Assembly (NCBI GenBank): GCA_036508635.1 | Contig: DATCGY010000051.1 | Coordinates: forward strand, 1-10,240 | DNA: 10,240 bases | Reading direction: 5' to 3' | Source: FEN-727 sp036508635 | GTDB taxonomy: Bacteria; Actinomycetota; Geothermincolia; Fen-727; Anoxymicrobiaceae | In this document: positions 1 through 6,296 of the stretch, piece by piece | Position numbering within the stretch: the stretch's first letter is position 1 | Layout of the letters: every line of letters begins with the position of its first letter | Notes under the pieces: generated by a model | Seen by the model: the letters and a program-made list of their open reading frames with translations, nothing else | Databases searched by the model: none | What the model was told of the DNA's origin: nothing | Translations under genes and position numbers: made by a program

Positions 1-2
1 CA

Positions 3-179
3 CTCGCCACGTCACGCCCAGGAGTGTTCGCCGGGGGCGAGATCGTGAGTGGTGGCAACCTTGTCGCCGAGGCATGCGAGCAGGGCCGCAGGGCGGCGCT
101 TTCCATCGATCGCTACCTGTGCTCGAGACCCGCCAGGAGGAACTCTCATGCCCAGGAGGATTCACCCGGGAGTTCCTGA
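3..179 (+). CDS. FAD-dependent pyridine nucleotide oxidoreductase, C-terminal fragment
   Basis: Only the last 58 codons are in the window, ending at TGA 177-179. The readable stretch 'TSRPGVFAGGEIVSGG' followed by 'EACEQGRRAALSIDRYL' is the classic C-terminal FAD-binding signature of the two-dinucleotide-binding oxidoreductases (glutamate synthase small subunit, NADH-dependent ferredoxin oxidoreductase and relatives). In that family the GVFAGG(D/E) segment contacts the flavin pyrophosphate and ribityl chain, and the following helix carries 'EA..GR.AA..I..YL'. The last ~16 residues are polar and look like a loose tail. The substrate and the rest of the protein cannot be judged. It may be unrelated to the downstream thiolase pair, since a ~310-base gap with promoter-like sequence separates them. 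Family assignment is fairly secure; the exact enzyme is not. Confidence 0.72.
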   Translation, partial: LATSRPGVFAGGEIVSGGNLVAEACEQGRRAALSIDRYLCSRPARRNSHAQEDSPGSS

Positions 180-379
180 TCGCGCACCCGGAAGCTTCTG
201 ACTCCCCCTTGACGCGCGCACTTCCAGGCAACTCAGCGGGAGCCTCGCGAAAGCAGCGCAAATCCTCCACAGGACCAGGGTCCATAACCTTCGGCAAACC
301 TCCGAATAAAGCCTGAATTGGGCAGTATTAAGTAATGTGGCGAGTAGTTTTGACCGGGCAGTTCTTGCTTTTCTATTTC

Positions 380-388
380 TGATATACT
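380..388 (+). promoter_or_regulatory. Extended -10 promoter candidate for the thiolase operon
   Basis: TGATATACT is a TGn extended -10 followed by TATACT (5 of 6 to TATAAT). No good -35 lies at normal spacing, which is tolerable for an extended -10 promoter. Transcription would begin near 395, giving a leader of about 95 bases before the ATG at 489. The same TGATA-type -10 appears in front of two other transcription units in this window. Confidence 0.4.
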
Positions 389-391
389 TAG

Positions 392-419
392 TTGTCCTGT
401 GCCCAGACCGTGTTATTCT
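392..419 (+). promoter_or_regulatory. Second promoter candidate for the thiolase operon
   Basis: TTGTCC (392-397), a 16-base spacer and TATTCT (414-419), with TG at 411-412, form an alternative sigma-70-like promoter. The start would be near 426. It overlaps the likely transcript of the upstream candidate, so only one of the two may be real. Confidence 0.3.
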
Positions 420-488
420 CACACGCACGTTCCCTGGGTAAAGTACTAATGTAGTGTCGGATTTACGGGAAGAAGGATGGGATGTGAT

Positions 489-1712
489 ATGGAAATTCTG
501 GACAAGAAGCGCAGAGTGTTCGTCCTGGGAGGCGGCGTCTCCAAGTTCGCTGCCGAGCGGGAAGACGGAGCAATGCGCGACTGGATCAACGAAGCGGTAC
601 TCGAGGCGCTCGAAGATTCGGGCACGAAAATCGCGAACATCGAGCACAGCACAACCAGCTATTTCAGCGACCACTTCGACAAGCAACTGAAGGCGGGAGC
701 CATCTTTCACGATAACATCGGAATGTGCCCCAAGCCTAATGTTCGCGTAGAGGGCGGCGGAGGCACGGGAGGCCTCGCTATCCGTAACGCCTACGCGTAC
801 ATAATGTCAGGCCTCTGCGATTCAATGATCGTCTTCGGCTCGGAGAACATGGGCCGTCAGGTCCCCTCAGACGTAGCGCAGCAGTTCATCGCGCTGGCGT
901 CGGACACCGACTGGGAAGTCCAGGTGGCTGGTTTCTACATCGCGTACTACGCGATCATGATGGTCACTCACATGGAGAAGTACGGCACCAAGGAAGAGCA
1001 GTTCGCGATGGTCAGTGTCAAGAACCACCGCAACGCCATCTCCAACCCGAAGTCGCATTACCCGATGGACATCACGATAGATGACGTCATGAAATCAAAG
1101 ATGATCACATACCCGTACAAGAAACTGGATTGCAGCCTCCTCTCGGACGGCGCGTCATGCCTCATCTTCGCAACCGAAGAGTGGGCAAAGAAGCATTGCG
1201 CCATATGGGAGAAAAAGCCGACCATCGAGCTTACGGGCACCGGATGCGGCACGGACTTCATGAGGATGGCGGACCGGCCTCACCCCTACCCGGGGGTCAC
1301 ACATTTCCGCGGCAAGCGTACAGCGGCGGAGCAGGCTTACCCCATGGCGGGCATCAAGAACCCGCTCGAGGACTTCGACTGCTTTGAGGTCCACGATGCG
1401 TACTCCGGAGCGGAGCTCGTGTCCTACGAGGACCTTGGCTTCTGCAAGGAAGGCGAGAGCGGAAAGCTTATGGAAAAGGGCGTCTTCGACCTCGGCGGCG
1501 AGCTTCCCACCAATACGTCCGGCGGCCTGATGGGCTTCGGGCATCCAGTAGGTGCGACGGGCATCGCCCAGGGCGTCGAGATACTCCGCCAGTTGCGGCA
1601 GGAGGCCGACCCCAGGCGCCAGGTGGAGCTAAACTCCAAGCGCGGGGGCATGGACTCCCACGGCGGGACCGGCACCTTCTGCGCACTCAATATATTCGAG
1701 AGGAGGGACTGA
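489..1712 (+). CDS. Thiolase-superfamily acyl-CoA enzyme (SCP2-thiolase-like), DUF35 partnered
   Basis: This 407-residue protein has the length and fold motifs of SCP2-type thiolases: 'VRVEGGGGTGG' (86-95), 'SGLCDSMIVFGSENMG', 'EVHDAYS' (H302), 'EDLGFC', 'GGLMGFGHPVGATG' (His352) and a C-terminal 'HGGTG'. Family members condense or cleave acyl-CoA. The nucleophilic cysteine normally found in 'E-A-A-C-A-S-G' is Gly91 here. The C-terminal Cys/His of 'CxGGGxG' or 'HNxGGxG' aligns with Asp389. Only the histidine of GHPxGxTG is clearly kept. The enzyme may therefore be a repurposed thiolase, like the steroid side-chain aldolase Ltp2. I chose ATG 489 because the purine-rich AGAAGG at 471-476 directly abuts the in-frame ATG at 477 and leaves it no spacer; from 489 the spacing is 12. 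The DUF35 gene starts 2 bases after the stop, indicating an operon and probably one complex. Substrate unknown. Confidence 0.88.
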   Translation: MEILDKKRRVFVLGGGVSKFAAEREDGAMRDWINEAVLEALEDSGTKIANIEHSTTSYFSDHFDKQLKAGAIFHDNIGMCPKPNVRVEGGGGTGGLAIRNAYAYIMSGLCDSMIVFGSENMGRQVPSDVAQQFIALASDTDWEVQVAGFYIAYYAIMMVTHMEKYGTKEEQFAMVSVKNHRNAISNPKSHYPMDITIDDVMKSKMITYPYKKLDCSLLSDGASCLIFATEEWAKKHCAIWEKKPTIELTGTGCGTDFMRMADRPHPYPGVTHFRGKRTAAEQAYPMAGIKNPLEDFDCFEVHDAYSGAELVSYEDLGFCKEGESGKLMEKGVFDLGGELPTNTSGGLMGFGHPVGATGIAQGVEILRQLRQEADPRRQVELNSKRGGMDSHGGTGTFCALNIFERRD

Positions 1713-1714
1713 TC

Positions 1715-2245
1715 ATGGGACTGGAACTCATTAGCAACCTGGTGAACGTCTTCACGGCGGAGGATCCAATGGCGTTCGCTCATCCAGACGGCGACCCGTG
1801 GGCCGACTTCCGTGAGGGAATGCGCATCGAGTGGAAGATGGACTTCACATACAAGCACGTAATGGGCAAATACTCGAAGTTCTTCATAGAGCTCACGAAT
1901 CAGAAGTTCCTCGCGACGGAGTGCCCTGGCTGCGGAAAAGTATGGGCTGTGCCCAGGCCATTGTGCGCCGACTGCCTTACCATAACCAAATGGAAAGAGC
2001 TCCCTGGAACCGGGACGCTTCACAGCTTCTCGATCTCGCAATTCGTTCCTTCGTTCATGAAGGTCGAGGTTCCCTACGTGCTGGCACTGGTGAAGATGGA
2101 CGACGCGGACACTCTGTTCACGCATCAACTGCGCAACTACGGTGACTCGACCGACTCGATCAAGACCGGAATGCCGGTCAAGGTCGCCTATGCGACTGAA
2201 CCGGTCACTCACCCCATGTTGCTCATGCACTTCGAGCCGGCCTAG
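1715..2245 (+). CDS. DUF35 Zn-ribbon/OB-fold protein, thiolase partner
   Basis: This 176-residue protein has a rubredoxin-like zinc ribbon, C70-x2-C73 and C84-x2-C87 ('CPGCGKVW' and 'CADC'), followed by an OB-fold ('GTGTLHSFSISQFVP', 'PYVLALVKMDD', 'GMPVKVAY'). An N-terminal helical part (about 1-60) fits the usual DUF35 architecture. In characterised systems such subunits bind tightly to a thiolase-fold partner and feed or shape its acyl-CoA pocket: the archaeal HMG-CoA synthase/thiolase/DUF35 complex, ChsH2-Ltp2 in steroid degradation, and BbsA-BbsB in anaerobic toluene degradation. The start is well supported: GAGGAGGG at 1700-1707 lies 7 bases before ATG 1715, and the thiolase stop is only 2 bases upstream. 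Translational coupling is likely. A strong terminator follows, so the operon probably has just these two genes. Confidence 0.9.
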   Translation: MGLELISNLVNVFTAEDPMAFAHPDGDPWADFREGMRIEWKMDFTYKHVMGKYSKFFIELTNQKFLATECPGCGKVWAVPRPLCADCLTITKWKELPGTGTLHSFSISQFVPSFMKVEVPYVLALVKMDDADTLFTHQLRNYGDSTDSIKTGMPVKVAYATEPVTHPMLLMHFEPA

Positions 2246-2268
2246 GCTGAACTCAAAGCAATACACTC

Positions 2269-2301
2269 GAGGGCGGGCATAAAGCCCGCCCTCTTTCTTT
2301 T
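2269..2301 (+). terminator. Intrinsic terminator of the thiolase/DUF35 operon
   Basis: A perfect 10-bp GC-rich stem (GAGGGCGGGC at 2269-2278 with GCCCGCCCTC at 2284-2293) closes on a 5-base loop and is followed by TTTCTTTT. It begins 23 bases after the DUF35 stop. On the reverse strand no T-run follows the stem, so it should act mainly on forward transcripts. Confidence 0.93.
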
Positions 2302-2315
2302 ACCATCCGCCTTGA

Positions 2316-2370
2316 AACGTTGGGGTCCAACGTTGCGGCCAGGTCTTTTAACGTTAGGGTCAGGTCTTTT
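2316..2370. repeat. 21-base tandem repeat, two and a half copies
   Basis: Two adjacent 21-base units, 2329-2349 and 2350-2370, both read AACGTT-nn-GG(C/T)C-AGGTCTTTT and differ at 3 positions. A partial third unit (AACGTTGGGGTCC, 2316-2328) precedes them. The last unit forms the left edge of the large inverted repeat that follows, so the array may have grown by slippage or stepwise insertion at the edge of that element. Confidence 0.75.
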
Positions 2371-2434
2371 ATTGTTTACTGCTGTCCTTTGCTCAAGATA
2401 ACCGTAGCAGTAAACAATAAAAGGCCTGACCCTA
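2355..2434. repeat. Inverted repeat with 29-bp arms, probable non-autonomous mobile element
   Basis: The arms 2355-2383 and 2406-2434 are complementary over 29 bp with a single mismatch (a G-U pair as RNA), around a 22-base loop. The outer ends read GGGTCAGG(T/C)C and the inner parts TTTTATTGTTTACTGCT. It sits in the gap between two convergent genes and ends 13 bases past the stop of the reverse gene. The structure resembles REP- or MITE-like palindromes mobilised by Y1 (IS200/REP-type) transposases, but no transposase is in the window. It could also act as a hairpin at the 3' end of the reverse transcript, although no T-run follows. Confidence 0.8.
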
Positions 2435-2446
2435 TTCTTGCTATGG

Positions 2447-5218
2447 CTACTTTGAATAGCCGATGGAGCAGGTGCCGCCGGTGCGGTTGTTCCAGTAAAC
2501 TGCACGCTCAGCGGTCACAGGCGAGCTAGCGGCTACTCGAATCGAGAGGTTGCCCTGAAAGAAATCGTTGAGCCTCAAGGTCGTGCGCTTGTCAGCGGCA
2601 AGCTTGAACTCCGTTATCTTCCGCTCCCCTCCCCCGGTCATCGCATAGACCGTGACGTCCGATTCGGTATCTCCCGGATTCCCAACCAGCAGCCAGGTAT
2701 CGAACCCGTACGCGGTGCAACCTTCCGGCATGAATATCGCGCCGGCGGGAGCCGTCATACCCTGGGTCGCATGACCGGCCCTACCACCGGCGACAGGCCA
2801 GAGCATCGATCGCTCGGCTACGATAGGCCTGTCGGAGTGGATCTCTGTCGCCACATCCCTGTTCGGAAACACGTCGTTGACCTTGAGGGTCCGCCTGCTC
2901 CCAGCGGGGACCAGGACCGTCTTCGTGACCGCGCCGGAACCAACCCCAACGCCAACGAACCTGCAGGTGACCTTTGCGTCGACGGCCTGTGGGTTGAGGA
3001 AGCACATGTACGTCTCGAACCCCCAGCCGGTACAACCTTCGGCGAAATACCAGTCCGGTGACGGGGCCTTTACGCCACCAGACCCTGACCCTCCCCTGCG
3101 CCCGTTCCAGTACATCGAGCGCTCCACAACCACGGGCTTATCCGAGGTGACCCGCGTCGAGACATCAGAGCTCGGGACCGTGTCGGCCACAAATACAGTC
3201 TTGCGCGAATAAGCGGGCACGGCGACGCTCGGGCCGGGAACCGTTCCCCCGGGAGTCAAATAAGCGAGCCGCGCGGTCGCGTCGGTCGCCCCGGGATTGA
3301 GTATCTCGATCCACGTCTCGAACCCGTCAGCGGTATGACCGTCCGCCAGGTACCATCTCGTGGCGCCGGAATCCGTCCCTATCGAGTCATGCCCTTCCGC
3401 GCGGTCACTCCAGTACATCGCGCGCTCGCAATAGACCGGCCTGTCCGACCCTACGCGTATGCCGGCGTTCTGGGACCATATGTCCGAGCTCGCGTTCACC
3501 GTCAGCCTGGAGTTTGCCGGCACCTGCACCGGGGCCTTGTTTCGGCAGCCCTTCTCCGTGAAATACGATATGTAAGCCGTTGCGGGCTTATCGTTCGGGT
3601 TAGCGACGAGCACCCACGTCTCAAAGCCATAGGCCGTGGAACCTTCGGCCAGGAGAGACTGGTACCGGGTCACCGGCGGCTTCTCGGAATCCCACCCGGT
3701 GTAGACGTTCATCATCGCCTGGTCCATGGTCACCTGCTTGCCGCCCGCAAGCAGTACGTCGCGCGTTGTCGTCATCATCTCGTGGAACTGGTTATCGGCG
3801 TCAGGGTTGTGCCGCGTATTTCCGCTGATGGGCATCAGCACGTTCTTGGCCGCGTAGCAGTCGAGCGCGATCGGGTCTTTGCTGGCGAGTAGCTTGTCTA
3901 CCCTCACCGCCTTGTCGTAAGGACCGTTGGGGCCGCCCGCGGGAGTCACCCAGATGGCGTCAGCAATATTCAGATCGGGGTAGCGCGCCGTTAACATCAC
4001 CTTTCCAAAGATACCCTCCGTCACCATCGGCGTGTGAGGCGCTTCCTGGGTCCCCTTCCAGAGGTCTTGCACCCCCATGAAGTGCTTGACGCTGCAGGTA
4101 ACCCCGGGACCATCGTGGTCTTTCAACACCGGCACGTTCAGGAACTTGACCCTGGCATTGTCGTAACCGGAGCCGTTCCACACACCGTAACGGAGTGAGA
4201 TACGCGTGCCGTAGACGGTGGTGAATTTCGGGTAGCCTTCCTGTATCTCCGGAACGTAGCAGTAGCCGTCGTTCATGTCTCCGGAGCCGAACTCCTGTAC
4301 GGATTTTGTCTGCACCGCGGTCCAGTCATAAACCGAGACCCTGTGCCCGGACGCGGCGAACATCCGCGCGACATCGTTGAACGACTGGGTATGGTCCTCG
4401 GCGTTGCACTTATCCGGATTCTTGTTGTTCGAGAGGTTGTCCATGAACGAAGCCCACTGGCCGTTCTCGACGATCACCACTTCACCGGTGAACCCGTCGG
4501 GATGATGCAATATAGCGTTGACGAGACCTTTGACGACGTCCGTATTGGTGCCACCTCGCTCCTGCCACTCACCGTTGACCTTGATGCAGACCACGTCGTT
4601 ACTGCCGATGATGCCTGAAGGGCCGGCCGCTTTCCCCGCGCCGCTGCTCTTGAAGAAGTCAAGGCCGTTTCCAGCCATCACGTTGATAAGTGAGTCGACC
4701 CCGTGTTCGGAAGCGTTCTGGATGCCCTCGGCCACATAGATGTTGGAGGCGGCGGCGGAGCTCGAACGAAGCTCCGGGACCTTGAGGGAAGCGGCGGCGG
4801 CCTTCATCGACTCCATCGACCTGCCACCGGAGCCCTTGACCAGACCCGCGAGTGAAATCCCGACCAGAACGACAAGGGTCGCAAATCCCGCTACTTCCAG
4901 GCCCCTGATCAGCTTCTTCGCCAGGGTACGCTCTATACGCTCTCCGGTGATGAAGCGGGGAATGCGCGCGGCGAGCGGAAACGTCATGCCACCAAACAGC
5001 AACACCGTGTTGGCGAGCGCGGCTCTCTGGCAGGGATAATTGAGCCTGGAGGGCTTGCGCGCGGAGCGAAGTAGAAGCCAGACGATAGACAGGACTCCGA
5101 GCAGGACCACGTTTCCGTAGACCGCTTTTTCGAGCTTGCTTCTCAGCCTGCCTGCTTCGGCGCAAGGATGGTGCTCCGCGCCACCGCTCTTGCAGTCGAC
5201 ATGGTCATGCTCTTTCAT
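2447..5218 (-). CDS. Membrane-anchored DUF362 protein with four C-terminal YFAEG-type repeats
   Basis: This is a 923-residue protein. A short His/Cys-rich N-terminus (H4, H6, C9, H16, H17, C19) precedes three hydrophobic segments at about 35-51, 66-84 and 109-127, with 'KPSRLNYPCQRAALAN' between the first two. A DUF362 domain follows (about 155-490; 'DVVCIKVNGEW', 'GEVVIVENGQW', 'VKHFMGVQDLWKG', 'SKDPIALDCYAAK'). Then come four ~100-residue modules starting near 522, 622, 723 and 828. Each opens like 'WYFAEGCT..GFETW..L.NP' and closes like 'SDRPVV.ERSMYW'. DUF362 has no settled function. The repeats look like extracytoplasmic beta-sandwich units, so the bulk of the protein probably faces outward. 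ATG 5218 is preferred over GTG 5308, which would add 30 non-family residues: GAGG sits 5 bases before 5218, GAGGAGGT lies further upstream, and a good promoter overlaps the 5308 site. Confidence 0.85.
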   Translation of the reverse strand: MKEHDHVDCKSGGAEHHPCAEAGRLRSKLEKAVYGNVVLLGVLSIVWLLLRSARKPSRLNYPCQRAALANTVLLFGGMTFPLAARIPRFITGERIERTLAKKLIRGLEVAGFATLVVLVGISLAGLVKGSGGRSMESMKAAAASLKVPELRSSSAAASNIYVAEGIQNASEHGVDSLINVMAGNGLDFFKSSGAGKAAGPSGIIGSNDVVCIKVNGEWQERGGTNTDVVKGLVNAILHHPDGFTGEVVIVENGQWASFMDNLSNNKNPDKCNAEDHTQSFNDVARMFAASGHRVSVYDWTAVQTKSVQEFGSGDMNDGYCYVPEIQEGYPKFTTVYGTRISLRYGVWNGSGYDNARVKFLNVPVLKDHDGPGVTCSVKHFMGVQDLWKGTQEAPHTPMVTEGIFGKVMLTARYPDLNIADAIWVTPAGGPNGPYDKAVRVDKLLASKDPIALDCYAAKNVLMPISGNTRHNPDADNQFHEMMTTTRDVLLAGGKQVTMDQAMMNVYTGWDSEKPPVTRYQSLLAEGSTAYGFETWVLVANPNDKPATAYISYFTEKGCRNKAPVQVPANSRLTVNASSDIWSQNAGIRVGSDRPVYCERAMYWSDRAEGHDSIGTDSGATRWYLADGHTADGFETWIEILNPGATDATARLAYLTPGGTVPGPSVAVPAYSRKTVFVADTVPSSDVSTRVTSDKPVVVERSMYWNGRRGGSGSGGVKAPSPDWYFAEGCTGWGFETYMCFLNPQAVDAKVTCRFVGVGVGSGAVTKTVLVPAGSRRTLKVNDVFPNRDVATEIHSDRPIVAERSMLWPVAGGRAGHATQGMTAPAGAIFMPEGCTAYGFDTWLLVGNPGDTESDVTVYAMTGGGERKITEFKLAADKRTTLRLNDFFQGNLSIRVAASSPVTAERAVYWNNRTGGTCSIGYSK

Positions 5219-5295
5219 GGACGCCTCGGAACCTCCTCGATAGCGCCCCCGGTGCCTGCAGTGCCAATCGAGCGTTCTCAAGCTCATATGCCGCA

Positions 5296-5324
5296 ATGGT
5301 AGCCACACCTGCGTCTTTTTTCAA
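5296..5324 (-). promoter_or_regulatory. Sigma-70-like promoter for the DUF362 gene
   Basis: On the reverse strand, TTGAAA (complement of 5319-5324), a 17-base spacer and TACCAT (complement of 5296-5301) give a promoter with start near 5289. That leaves a leader of about 70 bases to ATG 5218. It lies just after the end of the upstream reverse gene at 5337, so this gene can be transcribed separately. Confidence 0.5.
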
Positions 5325-5336
5325 TGACGCCTTGAG

Positions 5337-5909
5337 CTATGTGTCACCTGGCTGCACCGGTGCGTCGCCGGGGCCCGCTCCCGCCTCTGCTTTATCTTTT
5401 CCGGTCGCATCGCTCACCTTCCCGTCGATGACCTCGTTGAGCAGCTTGCAGATGTAACCGGAGTTATTTACCGAGATCACGTACGGCTTCGCGACTCCGT
5501 TGATAGCGAGCTTTATACCGGGTCCGTTTCGCGTGTTATAAGCGATAGTCCCATCCCTGCCGAAGCGTATACCGTACCCGTAGTAATTCCCAAAAGTGAG
5601 GGTATACGGTTCACATGAGACCAGGTCCGAGAGGTCGAAGGTCTTCTTGATAAAGCCAAACCCGAAAGTAAGCTTGTCCTCGGTGATGATGAACATGAGC
5701 CTCCAGAAGTTCGCAAGAAGAGCGAGGAGCAGCACGGCGATGACCCCGAAAACTATTGCGGTTGTATCAATGTGTCTTGCGATGGCGCCTATCGTTATCG
5801 CAATGTACAGGATTATCAGCACCAGGACGAGGAACGCCACGCCGGGGCTGAAATATACGTTCTCACGGTAGACCCGCGTCTCGTCACCAGGGCCCGTTTC
5901 ATCTTGCAT
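5337..5909 (-). CDS. Two-helix membrane protein with PH-like domain
   Basis: This 190-residue protein has a polar N-terminus with two hydrophobic helices at about 22-42 and 49-68. A beta-rich soluble part follows ('MFIITEDKLTFGFGFIKKTFDLSDL', about 72-160), then a Gly/Pro/Ala-rich charged tail. The order 'I(T/S)-D-L..GFG' then 'GYGIRFG' then 'YVISVNNSG...LLNEV' is the pattern of small bacterial PH-domain membrane proteins (DUF3093 or YdbT-like). It probably sits in the cytoplasmic membrane with the PH-like domain in the cytosol. Role unknown. The start is supported by AAGGTGAG about 5 bases upstream of ATG 5909. It lies 27 bases downstream of the 75-residue orphan and is probably the last gene of that reverse cluster. 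I see no clear terminator after it. Confidence 0.72.
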   Translation of the reverse strand: MQDETGPGDETRVYRENVYFSPGVAFLVLVLIILYIAITIGAIARHIDTTAIVFGVIAVLLLALLANFWRLMFIITEDKLTFGFGFIKKTFDLSDLVSCEPYTLTFGNYYGYGIRFGRDGTIAYNTRNGPGIKLAINGVAKPYVISVNNSGYICKLLNEVIDGKVSDATGKDKAEAGAGPGDAPVQPGDT

Positions 5910-5936
5910 TTGCTCTCACCTTGCGGCCTTTGCCCG

Positions 5937-6164
5937 TCAGTCAAAATCCCCGAGCTTCTTGTGCCGGGATACCGGCCTCTTTAGATCGGAGACAGGTTTA
6001 TCGACATCGTGGAAGCACGCGCCCGGCTTCTCGGCTTCCTTGACCTTCGGATATATGACCTCACTGATGAACCGCAATGCCGAATCAGGATCTTCATCCA
6101 TCATGATGCGCTCCAGCTCCATGCGCTCTTTCTCCCCGAATGACACGGCCCACGTCCTAGCCAC
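5937..6164 (-). CDS. Small orphan protein, 75 residues
   Basis: I do not recognise this protein. It is soluble, highly charged and mostly helical in appearance ('GEKERMELERIMMDEDPDSA', then 'FISEVIYPKVKEAEK'), with a basic C-terminus ending 'SRHKKLGDFD'. It has one cysteine and no obvious metal or catalytic motif. I chose GTG 6164 because CGGAGG lies 5 bases upstream. An in-frame TTG at 6182 would add six residues but has no ribosome-binding site. It sits between the nitroreductase-like gene and the PH-domain membrane protein on the same strand, 27 bases from the latter, so co-transcription is likely. The conserved-looking spacing and strong ribosome site argue that it is real. Confidence 0.65.
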   Translation of the reverse strand: MARTWAVSFGEKERMELERIMMDEDPDSALRFISEVIYPKVKEAEKPGACFHDVDKPVSDLKRPVSRHKKLGDFD

Positions 6165-6221
6165 TTCAACCTCCGTTCTCAAAACAACCCGGCAACGAGC
6201 GACTCGCGAACCACCGCCCTC

Positions 6222-6296
6222 CTACCAGTCGAGCTCGACCAGGGGAAAAGAGGCCTCGATCCTCTTCCTGAAGGCGGCCCCGGCCGCGCCGTCATC
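6222..6296 (-). pseudogene. Out-of-frame C-terminal tail of the nitroreductase-like gene
   Basis: Directly past the nitroreductase stop, an adjacent reading frame encodes 24 residues including 'AFRKRIEASFPLVELDW', then TAG at 6222-6224. Of the 24 codons, 21 end in G or C, typical of real genes here, whereas the last in-frame codons before the stop are much less GC3-rich. Skipping one base near 6297 joins the two parts into a 393-residue protein. Either the gene is frameshifted in the organism or the assembly has one extra base, possibly in the nearby run of five G/C around 6310-6315. Confidence 0.6.

Larger units (their letters stand above)
180..488 (+). other. Intergenic leader upstream of the thiolase operon
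   Basis: This 309-base stretch has no convincing gene. Short open frames cross it on both strands but have no ribosome-binding site and match no family. From about 300 on, the base composition turns AT-richer than the flanking genes, and the promoter candidates lie there. I see no tRNA, no riboswitch I can name and no strong terminator hairpin after the oxidoreductase stop. Confidence 0.5.

Noticed and set aside
1424..2266. A 280-codon open frame on the reverse strand under the thiolase and DUF35 genes.
   Set aside because: It lies antisense to two genes with clear family motifs, has no family match I recognise, and its composition looks like a GC-rich shadow frame.
2269..2301. The hairpin as a bidirectional terminator also serving the reverse DUF362 gene.
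   Set aside because: On the reverse strand no T-run follows the stem, and it lies about 150 bases beyond that gene's stop, so only forward termination is claimed.
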